Part shown: piece by piece, positions 8,608 to 15,223 of the stretch
Numbering within the stretch: position 1 is the stretch's first letter
Layout: each line of letters begins with the position of its first letter
Assembly (NCBI GenBank): GCA_041648665.1
Contig: JBAZOP010000067.1
Span: 1 to 15,994 of the forward strand
Direction of reading: 5' to 3'
DNA: 15,994 nucleotides
Origin: a bacterium
Lineage (GTDB): Bacteria; UBA10199; 2-02-FULL-44-16; JAAZCA01
Made by a program: the position numbers and the translations under genes
The notes under the pieces: generated by a model
Database searches by the model: none
What the model was told of the DNA's origin: nothing
Seen by the model: only the letters and a program-made list of their open reading frames with translations

Positions 8608-8620
8608 GTGCATCGAATCT

Positions 8621-8647
8621 GTGCAGTGCTGCCCAGAAACGCAGCAC
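8621..8647 (-). terminator. Hairpin immediately after the kinase stop codon
   Basis: On the minus strand the kinase TAG is followed directly by GTGCTGC, an 8-nt loop and GCAGCAC: a 7-bp GC-rich stem. No U-tract follows, so factor-independent termination is weak. It could be an mRNA 3'-end stabiliser. The plus-strand reading GTGCAGTG...AAACGC...GCACCT recurs at 11426-11449. Confidence 0.3.
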
Positions 8648-10276
8648 CTAGCGGCAACTGATTCCCGGCTCTCCATCGAAGATCGCGATGCATCTGCGCG
8701 AGGCGCCGGAGGGAAGCGCAACACCCCTCTTCAGCACGCGGCCGGTGGGCGGATGGACCACCTGAACCATGTAGGAGCCGGGCTTCACATCCAGCGCTGC
8801 GAAAGGGGTCTCGCGGCCGCTGGCGTAACCCGGCACAGTGACGAGCCCCCAGGGCCTCGCCGCGACAGAAAGCTTGGCCGCCGCCATCCTCCTCAAAGAG
8901 AAGCTCTTCACGAACGCCGTTGATTCAGGGCCGATGCTGAAATCTTCTGAGACAGGTTCGAAACCCTCGCTCCGTAGCTCGACGCGGCCTTGAACGGTCT
9001 CGTTGAGATCAATGCCGGAGATCGTGAAGGGAGTGGTTATCTCGCGCGACTCCTTGCCGATCCTGAGAAAACCCTTTGCGCCCGACGGCAGGCTCTCTAT
9101 GGCGATCGTTCCCTTCTGCGCCGGCGGTCGATCGACCCTCTCTTCGCCCGTCTCTGCCGACCTGGCGACAATCGCAGCACCCTTCGGCATCGGCGCAAAC
9201 GCGGTGGTCGCAGTGAGGATCGACGCCATCACGGCGAGGCGCCAAGCGTATCCCATCGCGGTGGGCAACCCGGAAAGCGCCCGGCCGCGCAGCGCGGTCA
9301 TCCTCCGCGTGGGCTGACCCTCGACCCTGAACGAAGAGGCGCTCCTCTCGCGCGCGATCTCCTCGGGGAAGAGGTCCTTGAGATACGCCGCAAGGTCCAG
9401 GCTAGAGCCGATCAAGTTGAGCGAGCGCACGGCGCTGCGGAGTTCGGAGAGCATCTCGCCCGCGCCATGGAAACGTCCCGAAGGATCCTTTGCCATGGCG
9501 AGCATCGCGAGCGCGCGAAGCTCGGCCGGCATGCCCTTCATCCCTTCGAGCGCGAACTCCGCCTTCGCCACCATCTGCAGCGTCTCGTACTCGCACCTGC
9601 ACGCGAAGAGCCTCCGCGCCGAGAGCATCTCGTAGAGCACGATGCCCGCGGCGAAGATGTCGGTGCGCGCGTCTATCGGCTCCCCGCGCGCCTGTTCAGG
9701 GGACATGTACGAGTACTTGCCCCTGATCTGGCCCGCGTCCGTGCGTTCGCTGCGGTGGAGTCCCTTGGCGATGCCGAAGTCGGTCACCTTCACCTCGCCG
9801 TTCCACGAGAGCAGTATGTTCGAGGGCGAGACGTCGCGGTGCACGAGCCCCATAGGTTTCCCGTCCGCGTCTTTGCATCGGTGCGCGAACTCGAGCGCGA
9901 CGAGCACCTGCTCGATTATATATAGCGCGTGCTGCGGCGGCATGGGGGAGCGGTCGCGGATCAGCCTGTTTATGAGCCTGGCGCAGTCGATGCCATGGAC
10001 ATACTCCATCGCCAGAAACGGCGCGCCGCCTTCGGTCCCCAGCTCATGGACCTGGACGATCGACTGGTGCGGCAGGAGGCAGAGGACCCTCGCCTCGTCC
10101 TTGAGCATCTTCGTCAGCTCCTCGCTCGTGCACCACGACGGCAGCAGCCTCTTTATGGCGAGCGTCTTTGAGAAGCCCTCCTGCGCATCCAGACGGGCCC
10201 TGTAGATCTCGGCCGTGCCGCCGCTCGCGATCTTCTCAACCAGGGTGTACCTGCCGAATCGGCAAGGAAGGTGCAT
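8648..10276 (-). CDS. Membrane-anchored Ser/Thr protein kinase with PEGA-like C-terminal domains
   Basis: The protein has 542 residues from the ATG at 10276. A start 17 codons upstream is possible in frame but would run through the promoter element, and the kinase fold begins directly at FGRYTLVEKI. Hanks-type hallmarks are the glycine loop IASGGTAEIY (residues 16-25), Lys42 in LAIKRLL, HRDVSPSNIL with Asp148, TDFGIAK with Asp166, and SPEQARGEP. The HRDVSPSN variant is common in Myxococcota kinases. A cytoplasmic linker leads to one transmembrane segment (about 343-363, YAWRLAVMASILTATTAF). After it comes a PEGA-like domain (about 387-455, GTIAIESLPSGAKGFL) and a second PEGA-like one (about 465-530, PWGLVTVPGYASG and TPFAALDVKPGSY). 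This points to a kinase with an extracytoplasmic, possibly envelope-binding sensor. It sits 130 bp upstream of the RHS gene, which has a matching promoter, so joint regulation is likely. Substrates are unknown. Confidence 0.92.
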   Translation of the reverse strand: MHLPCRFGRYTLVEKIASGGTAEIYRARLDAQEGFSKTLAIKRLLPSWCTSEELTKMLKDEARVLCLLPHQSIVQVHELGTEGGAPFLAMEYVHGIDCARLINRLIRDRSPMPPQHALYIIEQVLVALEFAHRCKDADGKPMGLVHRDVSPSNILLSWNGEVKVTDFGIAKGLHRSERTDAGQIRGKYSYMSPEQARGEPIDARTDIFAAGIVLYEMLSARRLFACRCEYETLQMVAKAEFALEGMKGMPAELRALAMLAMAKDPSGRFHGAGEMLSELRSAVRSLNLIGSSLDLAAYLKDLFPEEIARERSASSFRVEGQPTRRMTALRGRALSGLPTAMGYAWRLAVMASILTATTAFAPMPKGAAIVARSAETGEERVDRPPAQKGTIAIESLPSGAKGFLRIGKESREITTPFTISGIDLNETVQGRVELRSEGFEPVSEDFSIGPESTAFVKSFSLRRMAAAKLSVAARPWGLVTVPGYASGRETPFAALDVKPGSYMVQVVHPPTGRVLKRGVALPSGASRRCIAIFDGEPGISCR

Positions 10277-10290
10277 GGGACTGCAGCAAA

Positions 10291-10306
10291 GCAAACCCCG
10301 TGCCAA
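10291..10306 (-). promoter_or_regulatory. Sigma-54-type (-24/-12) promoter of the kinase gene
   Basis: The minus strand reads TTGGCACGGGGTTTGC, a complete match to the RpoN core consensus TGGCACG-N4-TTGC with 12-nt GG-to-GC spacing. Predicted +1 is about 10279, 3 nt before the ATG at 10276, again without a Shine-Dalgarno. Aligned without gaps, the kinase and RHS upstream sequences share TTGGCACGG, then TGCTTT, then GTCCCATG in the same register. A TCATTATAT box about 19 bp upstream is also shared. If the sigma-54 reading is wrong, the shared block would instead be a common 5'-leader motif. Confidence 0.75.
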
Positions 10307-10376
10307 GCAAAGACACGGGCAGAACATATAATGATATGGCGAGCGGATGCCGGGCTGATGGGGGAGATGCGCCGAA

Positions 10377-10396
10377 TCCTGAACACAAATTCAGGA
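10377..10396 (-). promoter_or_regulatory. TCCTGAA/TTCAGGA inverted repeat upstream of the kinase promoter
   Basis: Seven-base arms TCCTGAA (10377-10383) and TTCAGGA (10390-10396) flank a 6-nt spacer. They lie just downstream of the nfo stop and are centred about 107 bp upstream of the predicted kinase transcription start. This is either an activator site (same hexamers as at 8593-8607, different spacing) or a short hairpin ending the nfo transcript. No T-run is present. Confidence 0.35.
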
Positions 10397-10406
10397 CTGC
10401 GGACAG

Positions 10407-11285
10407 CTATGCGCGGACCAACCTCTTCAATATCTTCAGATTATTCGTATCGCTCCGAACCGCATCCCCTTCCTTCGGCGTCTCGAGGATCATGGGGATA
10501 TCGGCAAGCCTTCGGTCGTTCATGATGAGCCTGAAGCCGGGCAGCCCGATCCTGCCCTTGCCGATAGGCGCGTGGCGGTCGATGCGGCTCCCCAGCTTTC
10601 CCTGGCTGTCGTTGAGATGCATGGCGACGAGGTTTCGGATCCCGATCGCTTCATCGAACTCTCGCCAGGTCCTGGCATAGCCCTCTTTTGTGCGCAGCTC
10701 GTATCCGGCAGCAAAGGAGTGACAGGTGTCGAAGCAGACCTTGACCCTGCGCTTATCATCTATATGGGCGATGATCGAGGCCAGTTCCTCGAAGCGACCC
10801 CCTATGGAAGCACCCTGGCCAGCCGTGGTCTCGAGCGCCACTCCGGCCGAGAGGGCTTCCGTGGCATCGAGCACGGAAGTCAGCGCCTCGGCGATCCTCT
10901 TTATCCCCCACTCGAGGCCGTTGCCCTTGTGCGAACCAGGGTGGACGATGACCCAGGGAATGCCGAGAGCGGAGGCACGTTCGATCTCGCCCTCCATGGC
11001 ATCGATGGATTTGCGCCAGATCACGGCATCGGGCGCAGCGAGGTTGATGAGATAGCAGGCATGCGCCACTGCGACGCGGATACCCTGCTCGTTCATATTG
11101 CGTTGGAAGCCCTCAGCCTGCGCCTTTTTTATGGTTGCGGCATGCCACTGCTGGTTGGAGCCGGTGAAGAGCTGGATGGCGGTTGCACCGATCATGCCCC
11201 CCGCTAGCGGCGCGTTCTCCACCCCGCCCGCGATCGAGCAATGCGCGCCGAGGAGCCTGTTGCATTTGATGCGCTTCTTGACCAT
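10407..11285 (-). CDS. nfo: Endonuclease IV (AP endonuclease, DNA repair)
   Basis: From the ATG at 11285 the product has 292 residues, close to the usual ~280 of Nfo. A GTG at 11315 would add 10 residues. The GAHCSIAGG opening of the family fold follows either start closely, and neither has a clear Shine-Dalgarno. The enzyme cleaves 5' to abasic sites and needs three zinc ions. The ligand-bearing motifs are present and in order: VIVHPGSHKG, ALETTAGQG (Glu), VCFDTCHSFAAGYEL (Asp, His), AMHLNDSQGKLGSRIDRHAPIGKG (His, Asp, His) and MILETPKE (Glu). It acts in the cytoplasm in base-excision repair. It is upstream of the kinase on the same strand, but the kinase has its own promoter in the 130-bp gap, so functional coupling is not implied. 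Identification is firm. Confidence 0.96.
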   Translation of the reverse strand: MVKKRIKCNRLLGAHCSIAGGVENAPLAGGMIGATAIQLFTGSNQQWHAATIKKAQAEGFQRNMNEQGIRVAVAHACYLINLAAPDAVIWRKSIDAMEGEIERASALGIPWVIVHPGSHKGNGLEWGIKRIAEALTSVLDATEALSAGVALETTAGQGASIGGRFEELASIIAHIDDKRRVKVCFDTCHSFAAGYELRTKEGYARTWREFDEAIGIRNLVAMHLNDSQGKLGSRIDRHAPIGKGRIGLPGFRLIMNDRRLADIPMILETPKEGDAVRSDTNNLKILKRLVRA

Positions 11286-11343
11286 GCGCAATTGATTCCA
11301 GAAACGCGGCCCCACGGCAATCAGGATCTTTCACAAGGAGAAG

Positions 11344-11412
11344 GTGTCGTGGAAGGCAGCCCTGGGCGCCGCGGTGGCGGTCCTGGGAGCCGCAATCCTG
11401 TTCAATGCCTAG
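11344..11412 (+). CDS. Candidate hydrophobic micro-ORF (22 aa)
   Basis: A GTG-initiated frame encodes a 22-residue peptide that is almost entirely one transmembrane helix, containing WKAALGAAVAVLGAAILF, and ends in TAG. AAGGAG lies upstream but only 3 nt from the GTG, tighter than normal spacing. The frame stays open upstream to a stop at 11293 with no better start. Small single-helix peptides of this kind can be type I toxins or membrane-protein regulators. It could equally be the tail of a decayed gene or chance. Low confidence. Confidence 0.25.
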   Translation: MSWKAALGAAVAVLGAAILFNA

Positions 11413-11421
11413 AAACAATGC

Positions 11422-11448
11422 AGGGGTGCAGTGAAACGCTGCACCTGC
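11422..11448 (+). repeat. Bulged hairpin element, second copy of the 8621-8653 motif
   Basis: GCAGG-GG-TGCAG pairs with CTGCACCTGC around the loop tgaaacg. The order GTGCAGTG, AAACGC, GCACCT matches the element just after the kinase gene, which carries eight extra bases in the middle. It lies 10 bp after the micro-ORF stop, so it could be its 3' hairpin, but no U-run follows. Confidence 0.35.
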
Positions 11449-11546
11449 GAAACTTCCTCGCCTGATTCTTAAGAGTTTTTCCCTGGCCCGCAGATTGCAT
11501 TCCACATCTTTTATGTCGTGAAAGCAAAAAACAAACATACGTGCAG

Positions 11547-11579
11547 ACTTGAGGTTCCAATTTGGAACCTCAAGTCTGT
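11547..11579. promoter_or_regulatory. Perfect 33-bp palindrome, probable operator of the ORF6N gene
   Basis: Arms AGACTTGAGGTTCCAA and TTGGAACCTCAAGTCT are exact inverse complements around a single T. The palindrome sits about 27 bp upstream of the ORF6N start. It is followed by GTAATATTAT, a plausible -10, so the palindrome would overlap the promoter. A dimeric repressor, possibly the ORF6N protein itself, could bind here. A terminator role is unlikely because no T-run follows. Confidence 0.6.
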
Positions 11580-11605
11580 AATATTATGAATTAAAAGGAG
11601 ATTGT

Positions 11606-12121
11606 ATGACAGAAAACAATAGCCTTTCAGCATGTATTGTCGAAAACAAAATTATGAGCCTCAGAGGGCAGAGGATCATACTGGATTTCGATTTGGCCAC
11701 TATTTATAGCGTATCAACAAAGAACCTCATCAAAGCGGTAAAAAGAAACCGGGATCGATTTCCCGAGGACTTTATTTTCCAACTCTCAAATCAGGAATTC
11801 AATGATTTGGAATCCTTATTGCCAAAACGAGATTGGGGCGGCAGGCGCTATCTCCCGTACGCCTTCACCGAGCATGGCGCAGTGATGGCTGCCAACATCC
11901 TAAGATCAAAGCGAGCGGTCAAGGCGAGTATCTTTGTAGTGCGGGCGTTCGTGAAGTTGAGGCAGTTTCTAGCATCTCACAAAGAGCTGGCCGAGAAGCT
12001 TATCGAGTTGGAGCGACAGGTCGGGACCCACGACAAGGCGATCGTCTCGATGTTTCAGGCGATAAGAATGCTCATGTCCCCAACGCAGGGGAAGAGGAAG
12101 AAAATAGGGTTTATTTGGTAG
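11606..12121 (+). CDS. ORF6N (KilA-N-like) domain DNA-binding protein
   Basis: The product has 171 residues, full length for the stand-alone ORF6N family. Start choice is secure: AAAAGGAG lies 5 nt before the ATG. Diagnostic motifs are MSLRGQRIILDFDLATIY near the N-terminus, VKRNRDRFPEDFIFQLS, GGRRYLPYAFTEHGAVMAANILRS, ASIFVVRAFVKLRQFLASHKEL, a short coiled coil, and the basic C-terminus GKRKKIGF. ORF6N is a phage and mobile-element DNA-binding domain related to KilA-N; chromosomal copies are common and usually uncharacterised. This is the only plus-strand gene of the region, and it is visibly AT-richer than its neighbours, which suggests acquisition. A large palindrome over its promoter suggests autoregulation. 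It converges on the helical-repeat gene with a 54-bp gap that shows no terminator. Confidence 0.92.
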   Translation: MTENNSLSACIVENKIMSLRGQRIILDFDLATIYSVSTKNLIKAVKRNRDRFPEDFIFQLSNQEFNDLESLLPKRDWGGRRYLPYAFTEHGAVMAANILRSKRAVKASIFVVRAFVKLRQFLASHKELAEKLIELERQVGTHDKAIVSMFQAIRMLMSPTQGKRKKIGFIW

Positions 12122-12175
12122 GAGATGAGGCGATGGGAATGCGATATTACTGCGATGATAAGGTGTTCTATTGAA

Positions 12176-14674
12176 TCATGTCCCCGTGCGCAGCATCATT
12201 GCAGCTGACATCATCGGCATTGTCATTACGGGCAGCGGCTGAAAGGGTTTCATCATGGCAGGACTAACTTCACGGAGCCCAGAGTCCCTGTAGATCAGCG
12301 CACCGGTGGCAAGAGGGCCCGGGACAGGGCGTTTCTCGTGACGATCGAGGAAATGCACGCGATCGCGGTCGATGCCGATCCCGCGCGCATGCTCGACGAT
12401 ATCCTCGTCGAACTCCTCGAGCCTCGCGAATCCGCCTGCCGTGTAGGCCCTCTCCACCAGCAGGTGCTCAATGCCCTCTTCGTCGCGAGTGACCTCCAGC
12501 ATGCGCCTCGCCATCACCTCGTCGTCTATCACGTAGTTCGCCAGCTTGAACTGACCCCAGAGGAGCTTGTTCAGCGGCTGACCGTGGCCGTTGGTCATCT
12601 CTGCATAAAGGCTTGAGAGCCTCTGGCAAGTCTCCGTAGGGATCATGCCGTGGAACGCGAGCTTCTCCACCAGCCCTGTTATCTCGGTGAGCACTGTGCG
12701 CCTGGCCACCTTGACACCCCTCGTAAGGCCCGTGACGAGATTCTTGAGATCTATGCGGGCATTGGCGAAGAGATCGCCGTAGGTTTCGCGGATCTTTCCA
12801 TAATTGAGCTCCATGATCTCATGGAGACTGCCTATTCCCCTGTCGTCCGCCTCCTGGCTCCTCAGCGAATTGATCAGCATGCGCAACCTGTCGGGCAGAT
12901 CCCTGAACTCGCCTCCAACTCCCGGTATCGAATTCACGTGCGCGGCGAGCTGGGCCGCGGCCTGCTTCATCACAAGGGCCCTCGCCGCTCCGGCATCAAC
13001 CGCCTCGCCAGCTGATTCGCGCACGTTCCTCCACTCCCTGCGCCAGCGCTCCACGAACACAGGCGAGAAGCCGAGCTTCTCGACCATCCGGTCGTATCTC
13101 TTCTGATGCTGAAGTTCGCCGCCCTCCACCCTGATCACGGAGAACTCGCCGAGGAGCGACCTGAGTATGCCGACACCCTCTTCGTCCATGAACGACGCGG
13201 ACTGGGCAAAGAGCGTGATGAGTCCCTTCTCCAAGAGGTGCCTGCGCACGGCCTGCGCGCCGCGCCAGCGCATTGCATCGGCAGGCTCGTCAGGCGCACT
13301 CTCCCTGAAGAGCATTGCAGAGCCCTCGTCTTCGCCGGCCTTTTCGCGCAGGAACGAGAGGAGGGTCTTCTCGACATCTGACCTCAGAACCGCTCGCGAA
13401 TCGCCCTCAATATCACGATGCGAGCGATAGAACTCTTTGCTAACCTCTTCAGGCAGGGAATCGAGTGCGGAGATGGCCCTGATCGTGCTCAGGGTGTTGC
13501 GAACTGATTTCCACTTCGCAGGGTCGGTAGCCTCGAATACCCTGCTCGCCACCGCGCGCCTGTCGTCGTCGAGTTTGGATAGAAAATCCAGCATCGTTGT
13601 TACAGAGTCGCGGAATCCGATGAACCGCGGCTGGCCAGCGAAGCCCCTGAGGTTTCGCGCCGCCTTATCCGAGAGCCCCAGGTCCTCGATCCATATGCCG
13701 GACTCGAATCCGGCCTTGAAGAACCCTACGCGCGAGAGTTGAATGAAATTCGCCTTCAGCAAATCGCCTATAAAGGTCGGGTTTTGCGTATATAGTTTAA
13801 GGGCTGCATTCGCCTCTACAGCAACATTTGGCAAGCCCTCTGTAATTTTCGCTATCACGCGCACAGAGATTTTGGTCACTTCCCAACCCATACGCTCGAG
13901 GGAGGGGAGCCGGAAGGGAAAACCGATGGAAGATAGGGAGATGTGCTGCGGTTCTGGATGCTCCATCAGTCTCTGCAAGGCTAGTACCTCACTATAGTTC
14001 TCAGACGATCCCTCAACAAATTTTGCGCATAGGGTTCTATAGGCATCAGTCGCTAACATGCACACGTCCACATCAGAGTGCTCCATCAGTCTGCGCATGA
14101 CCTTGGCACCTTTATAGACCTCAGGCGAGCCCTTTGCGAACTTCGTGGACAGGGCTTTATAGGCAGCGATCGCATTAATACACACACCCCTTTCAGAGTC
14201 CTGCATCAGTCTGCGCAGGGCCTCTGCTTCGCTATAGACCTCGGGCGAACCATGAGAAAACTTTCCGGCAAGATGTTCGTAGGCCGCGAATATACCACCT
14301 CCGAGACTCGTATCTTTCATCGCAGTGCGCAGTGCAGCAGCACCCGGATAGACCTCGGGCGCACCCTCCGCAAACTTCAGGGCGAGATGTCCATAGAGAT
14401 GCACCGCTGCCTGCCGTACATTCCAAATATGACTTGTCAGCTCGCCGCGAAGTCGCGCAGCCTCGATGTATATCGCCTGTTCCTCCGGGCGGAAGAATGC
14501 GCTGGCCGGCCCTGACGCTGAATTTGTTATGATTTGGTCATTCAACTCAAATTGCACATAGGTATCCGCCACGGTATCATCAGCCACAGGCGCATCGTGA
14601 TCGTGCGGCTCGATCGCATCCTGAGTCGCGGGCACGACCGGCCGCAGGCCCACCTTTTTCACGTCATCGGACAT
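12176..14674 (-). CDS. Unrecognised 832-residue alpha-helical repeat protein
   Basis: The start is the ATG at 14674, with AAGGAG 5 nt upstream; a GTG two codons earlier would fall inside that spacing. No signal peptide or transmembrane segment is visible, so it is probably cytoplasmic. Residues ~1-60 are acidic and low-complexity. Residues ~92-240 hold four tandem ~38-40-residue repeats with the pattern Y-x-x-L-x-x-KF-x-x-GSPEVY-x-x-A-x-ALRRLM-x-x-S, apparently helical hairpins of HEAT/ARM type. The remainder is predicted mostly helical, with segments such as GLSDKAARNLRGFAG, VASRVFEATDPAKW and RGIGIDRDRVHFLDRH. The C-terminus is Met/Pro-rich (MMKPFQPLPVMTMPMMSAAMM). I recognise no catalytic motif. 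Repeat scaffolds like this usually mediate protein contacts. The gene stands alone between the ORF6N gene and a repeat-rich gap, giving no functional clue. Confidence 0.85.
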   Translation of the reverse strand: MSDDVKKVGLRPVVPATQDAIEPHDHDAPVADDTVADTYVQFELNDQIITNSASGPASAFFRPEEQAIYIEAARLRGELTSHIWNVRQAAVHLYGHLALKFAEGAPEVYPGAAALRTAMKDTSLGGGIFAAYEHLAGKFSHGSPEVYSEAEALRRLMQDSERGVCINAIAAYKALSTKFAKGSPEVYKGAKVMRRLMEHSDVDVCMLATDAYRTLCAKFVEGSSENYSEVLALQRLMEHPEPQHISLSSIGFPFRLPSLERMGWEVTKISVRVIAKITEGLPNVAVEANAALKLYTQNPTFIGDLLKANFIQLSRVGFFKAGFESGIWIEDLGLSDKAARNLRGFAGQPRFIGFRDSVTTMLDFLSKLDDDRRAVASRVFEATDPAKWKSVRNTLSTIRAISALDSLPEEVSKEFYRSHRDIEGDSRAVLRSDVEKTLLSFLREKAGEDEGSAMLFRESAPDEPADAMRWRGAQAVRRHLLEKGLITLFAQSASFMDEEGVGILRSLLGEFSVIRVEGGELQHQKRYDRMVEKLGFSPVFVERWRREWRNVRESAGEAVDAGAARALVMKQAAAQLAAHVNSIPGVGGEFRDLPDRLRMLINSLRSQEADDRGIGSLHEIMELNYGKIRETYGDLFANARIDLKNLVTGLTRGVKVARRTVLTEITGLVEKLAFHGMIPTETCQRLSSLYAEMTNGHGQPLNKLLWGQFKLANYVIDDEVMARRMLEVTRDEEGIEHLLVERAYTAGGFARLEEFDEDIVEHARGIGIDRDRVHFLDRHEKRPVPGPLATGALIYRDSGLREVSPAMMKPFQPLPVMTMPMMSAAMMLRTGT

Positions 14675-14849
14675 CCCCACTCCTTACGCGCTCGAACGGG
14701 CGCAGGAAAAATATCAGCATTATTATCGACACTGACTTGAATAAGTTGCGCAATTTGGGAGAGCTGAAAGCGTGGGTGATATACTTAAGGATATCAATGA
14801 GTTAAATGCACAGGAGCGATGGGAATGCAAGGGTGCTGTGATCTAGCGA

Positions 14850-14902
14850 TTTCGGGCCTTTCCGGAGGAGACCTAAAGGCGCTCCCTTGGAAAGGCCCGA
14901 AA
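14850..14902. repeat. Long hairpin with 14-bp perfect stem
   Basis: TTTCGGGCCTTTCC (14850-14863) pairs perfectly with GGAAAGGCCCGAAA (14889-14902). Inside it GGAG and CTCC add a further short helix. No T-run flanks it on either strand. It forms the left part of the repeat cluster. Confidence 0.7.
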
Positions 14903-14933
14903 GCGGAGCCTGGAGGCGTATGTTGTGTGTCAC

Positions 14934-15166
14934 TGCGATAGGCGCAGGGGACGCCCCTTTGCGACAATCGGGCGCAGCTTCGAGCGTAGTGTATTCGGAA
15001 GTGAAAAATCGGACTGGTTTCGCGAATTGGAGGCTGACAAGCGGAAGACATCCAATTCGCTTCCTTAGTGAGAGGCTATAATGCTCTGAAACCAGGCGAT
15101 TTTTCACGACGAAAAACGGAGCGAGTGGCGCCGTCGCAATGGGGCGTCCCCGATGAGCCTGTCGCA
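14934..15166. repeat. Nested multi-branch inverted repeat (possible MITE or structured RNA)
   Basis: Several pairs of arms nest in order. TGCGATAGGC (14934-14943) pairs with GCCTGTCGCA (15157-15166), one G-T pair. GGGGACGCCCCTTTGCGAC (14947-14965) pairs with GTCGCAATGGGGCGTCCCC (15133-15151), 18 of 19. A ~20-bp pair at 15001-15021 and 15088-15107 shares GTGAAAAATCG and CTGGTTTC. GCGAATTGGA (15022-15031) pairs with TCCAATTCGC (15051-15060). A small hairpin AGAGGC/GCTCT (15071-15087) fills the remaining branch. The result is a closed multi-helix junction rather than a simple stem. It contains no transposase gene. Confidence 0.7.
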
Positions 15167-15172
15167 ACGATT

Positions 15173-15186
15173 GGATATCGATATCC
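15173..15186. repeat. 14-bp perfect palindrome
   Basis: GGATATCGATATCC is self-complementary. It lies between the nested inverted repeat and the dispersed repeat at 15190, possibly marking a junction between elements. Confidence 0.5.
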
Positions 15187-15189
15187 GGG

Positions 15190-15214
15190 GGATCCTTCGC
15201 TGCGCTCAGGATGA
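15190..15214 (-). repeat. Common dispersed repeat (HPERSEG type)
   Basis: The segment GGATCCTTCGCTGCGCTC, continuing AGGATGAC, is a repeat found between genes in many environmental bacterial genomes. Its minus strand would translate as CHPERSEGSP, a signature of many spurious annotated proteins. It is non-coding here. Confidence 0.75.
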
Positions 15215-15223
15215 CAACTTGAG

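Larger units (their letters stand above)
11286..11605. other. 320-bp intergenic region between nfo and the ORF6N gene
   Basis: The divergent gap holds a candidate membrane micro-ORF (11344-11412), a bulged hairpin element (11422-11448) and, at its right end, a perfect palindrome before the ORF6N gene. Composition shifts from GC-rich on the left to AT-rich on the right, from about 11460. That shift fits the left edge of acquired DNA carrying the ORF6N gene. No tRNA or clear nfo promoter was found in it. Confidence 0.5.

Noticed and set aside
8518..8724. 69-residue N-terminal extension of the RHS reading frame
   Set aside because: It overlaps the 3' end of the kinase gene and the whole promoter region. 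The internal ATG at 8517 begins a textbook signal peptide.
8990..9925. 311-residue plus-strand open frame opposite the kinase gene
   Set aside because: Antisense shadow of a clear kinase, with no ribosome site or motif.
10277..10327. 17-residue N-terminal extension of the kinase frame
   Set aside because: It would run through the -24/-12 element, and its Cys-rich sequence is not part of the kinase fold.
14819..14941. 40-codon plus-strand frame with AGGAG just upstream
   Set aside because: It passes through the 14-bp-stem hairpin, AGGAG is only 2 nt from the first ATG (8 nt from the second), and the sequence shows no domain or signal. Repeat-derived chance is more likely.
14802..15167. 121-residue minus-strand open frame and its plus-strand counterparts in the repeat gap
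   Set aside because: The frame runs through both arms of the nested inverted repeat, so it is a by-product of the palindromes rather than a protein.
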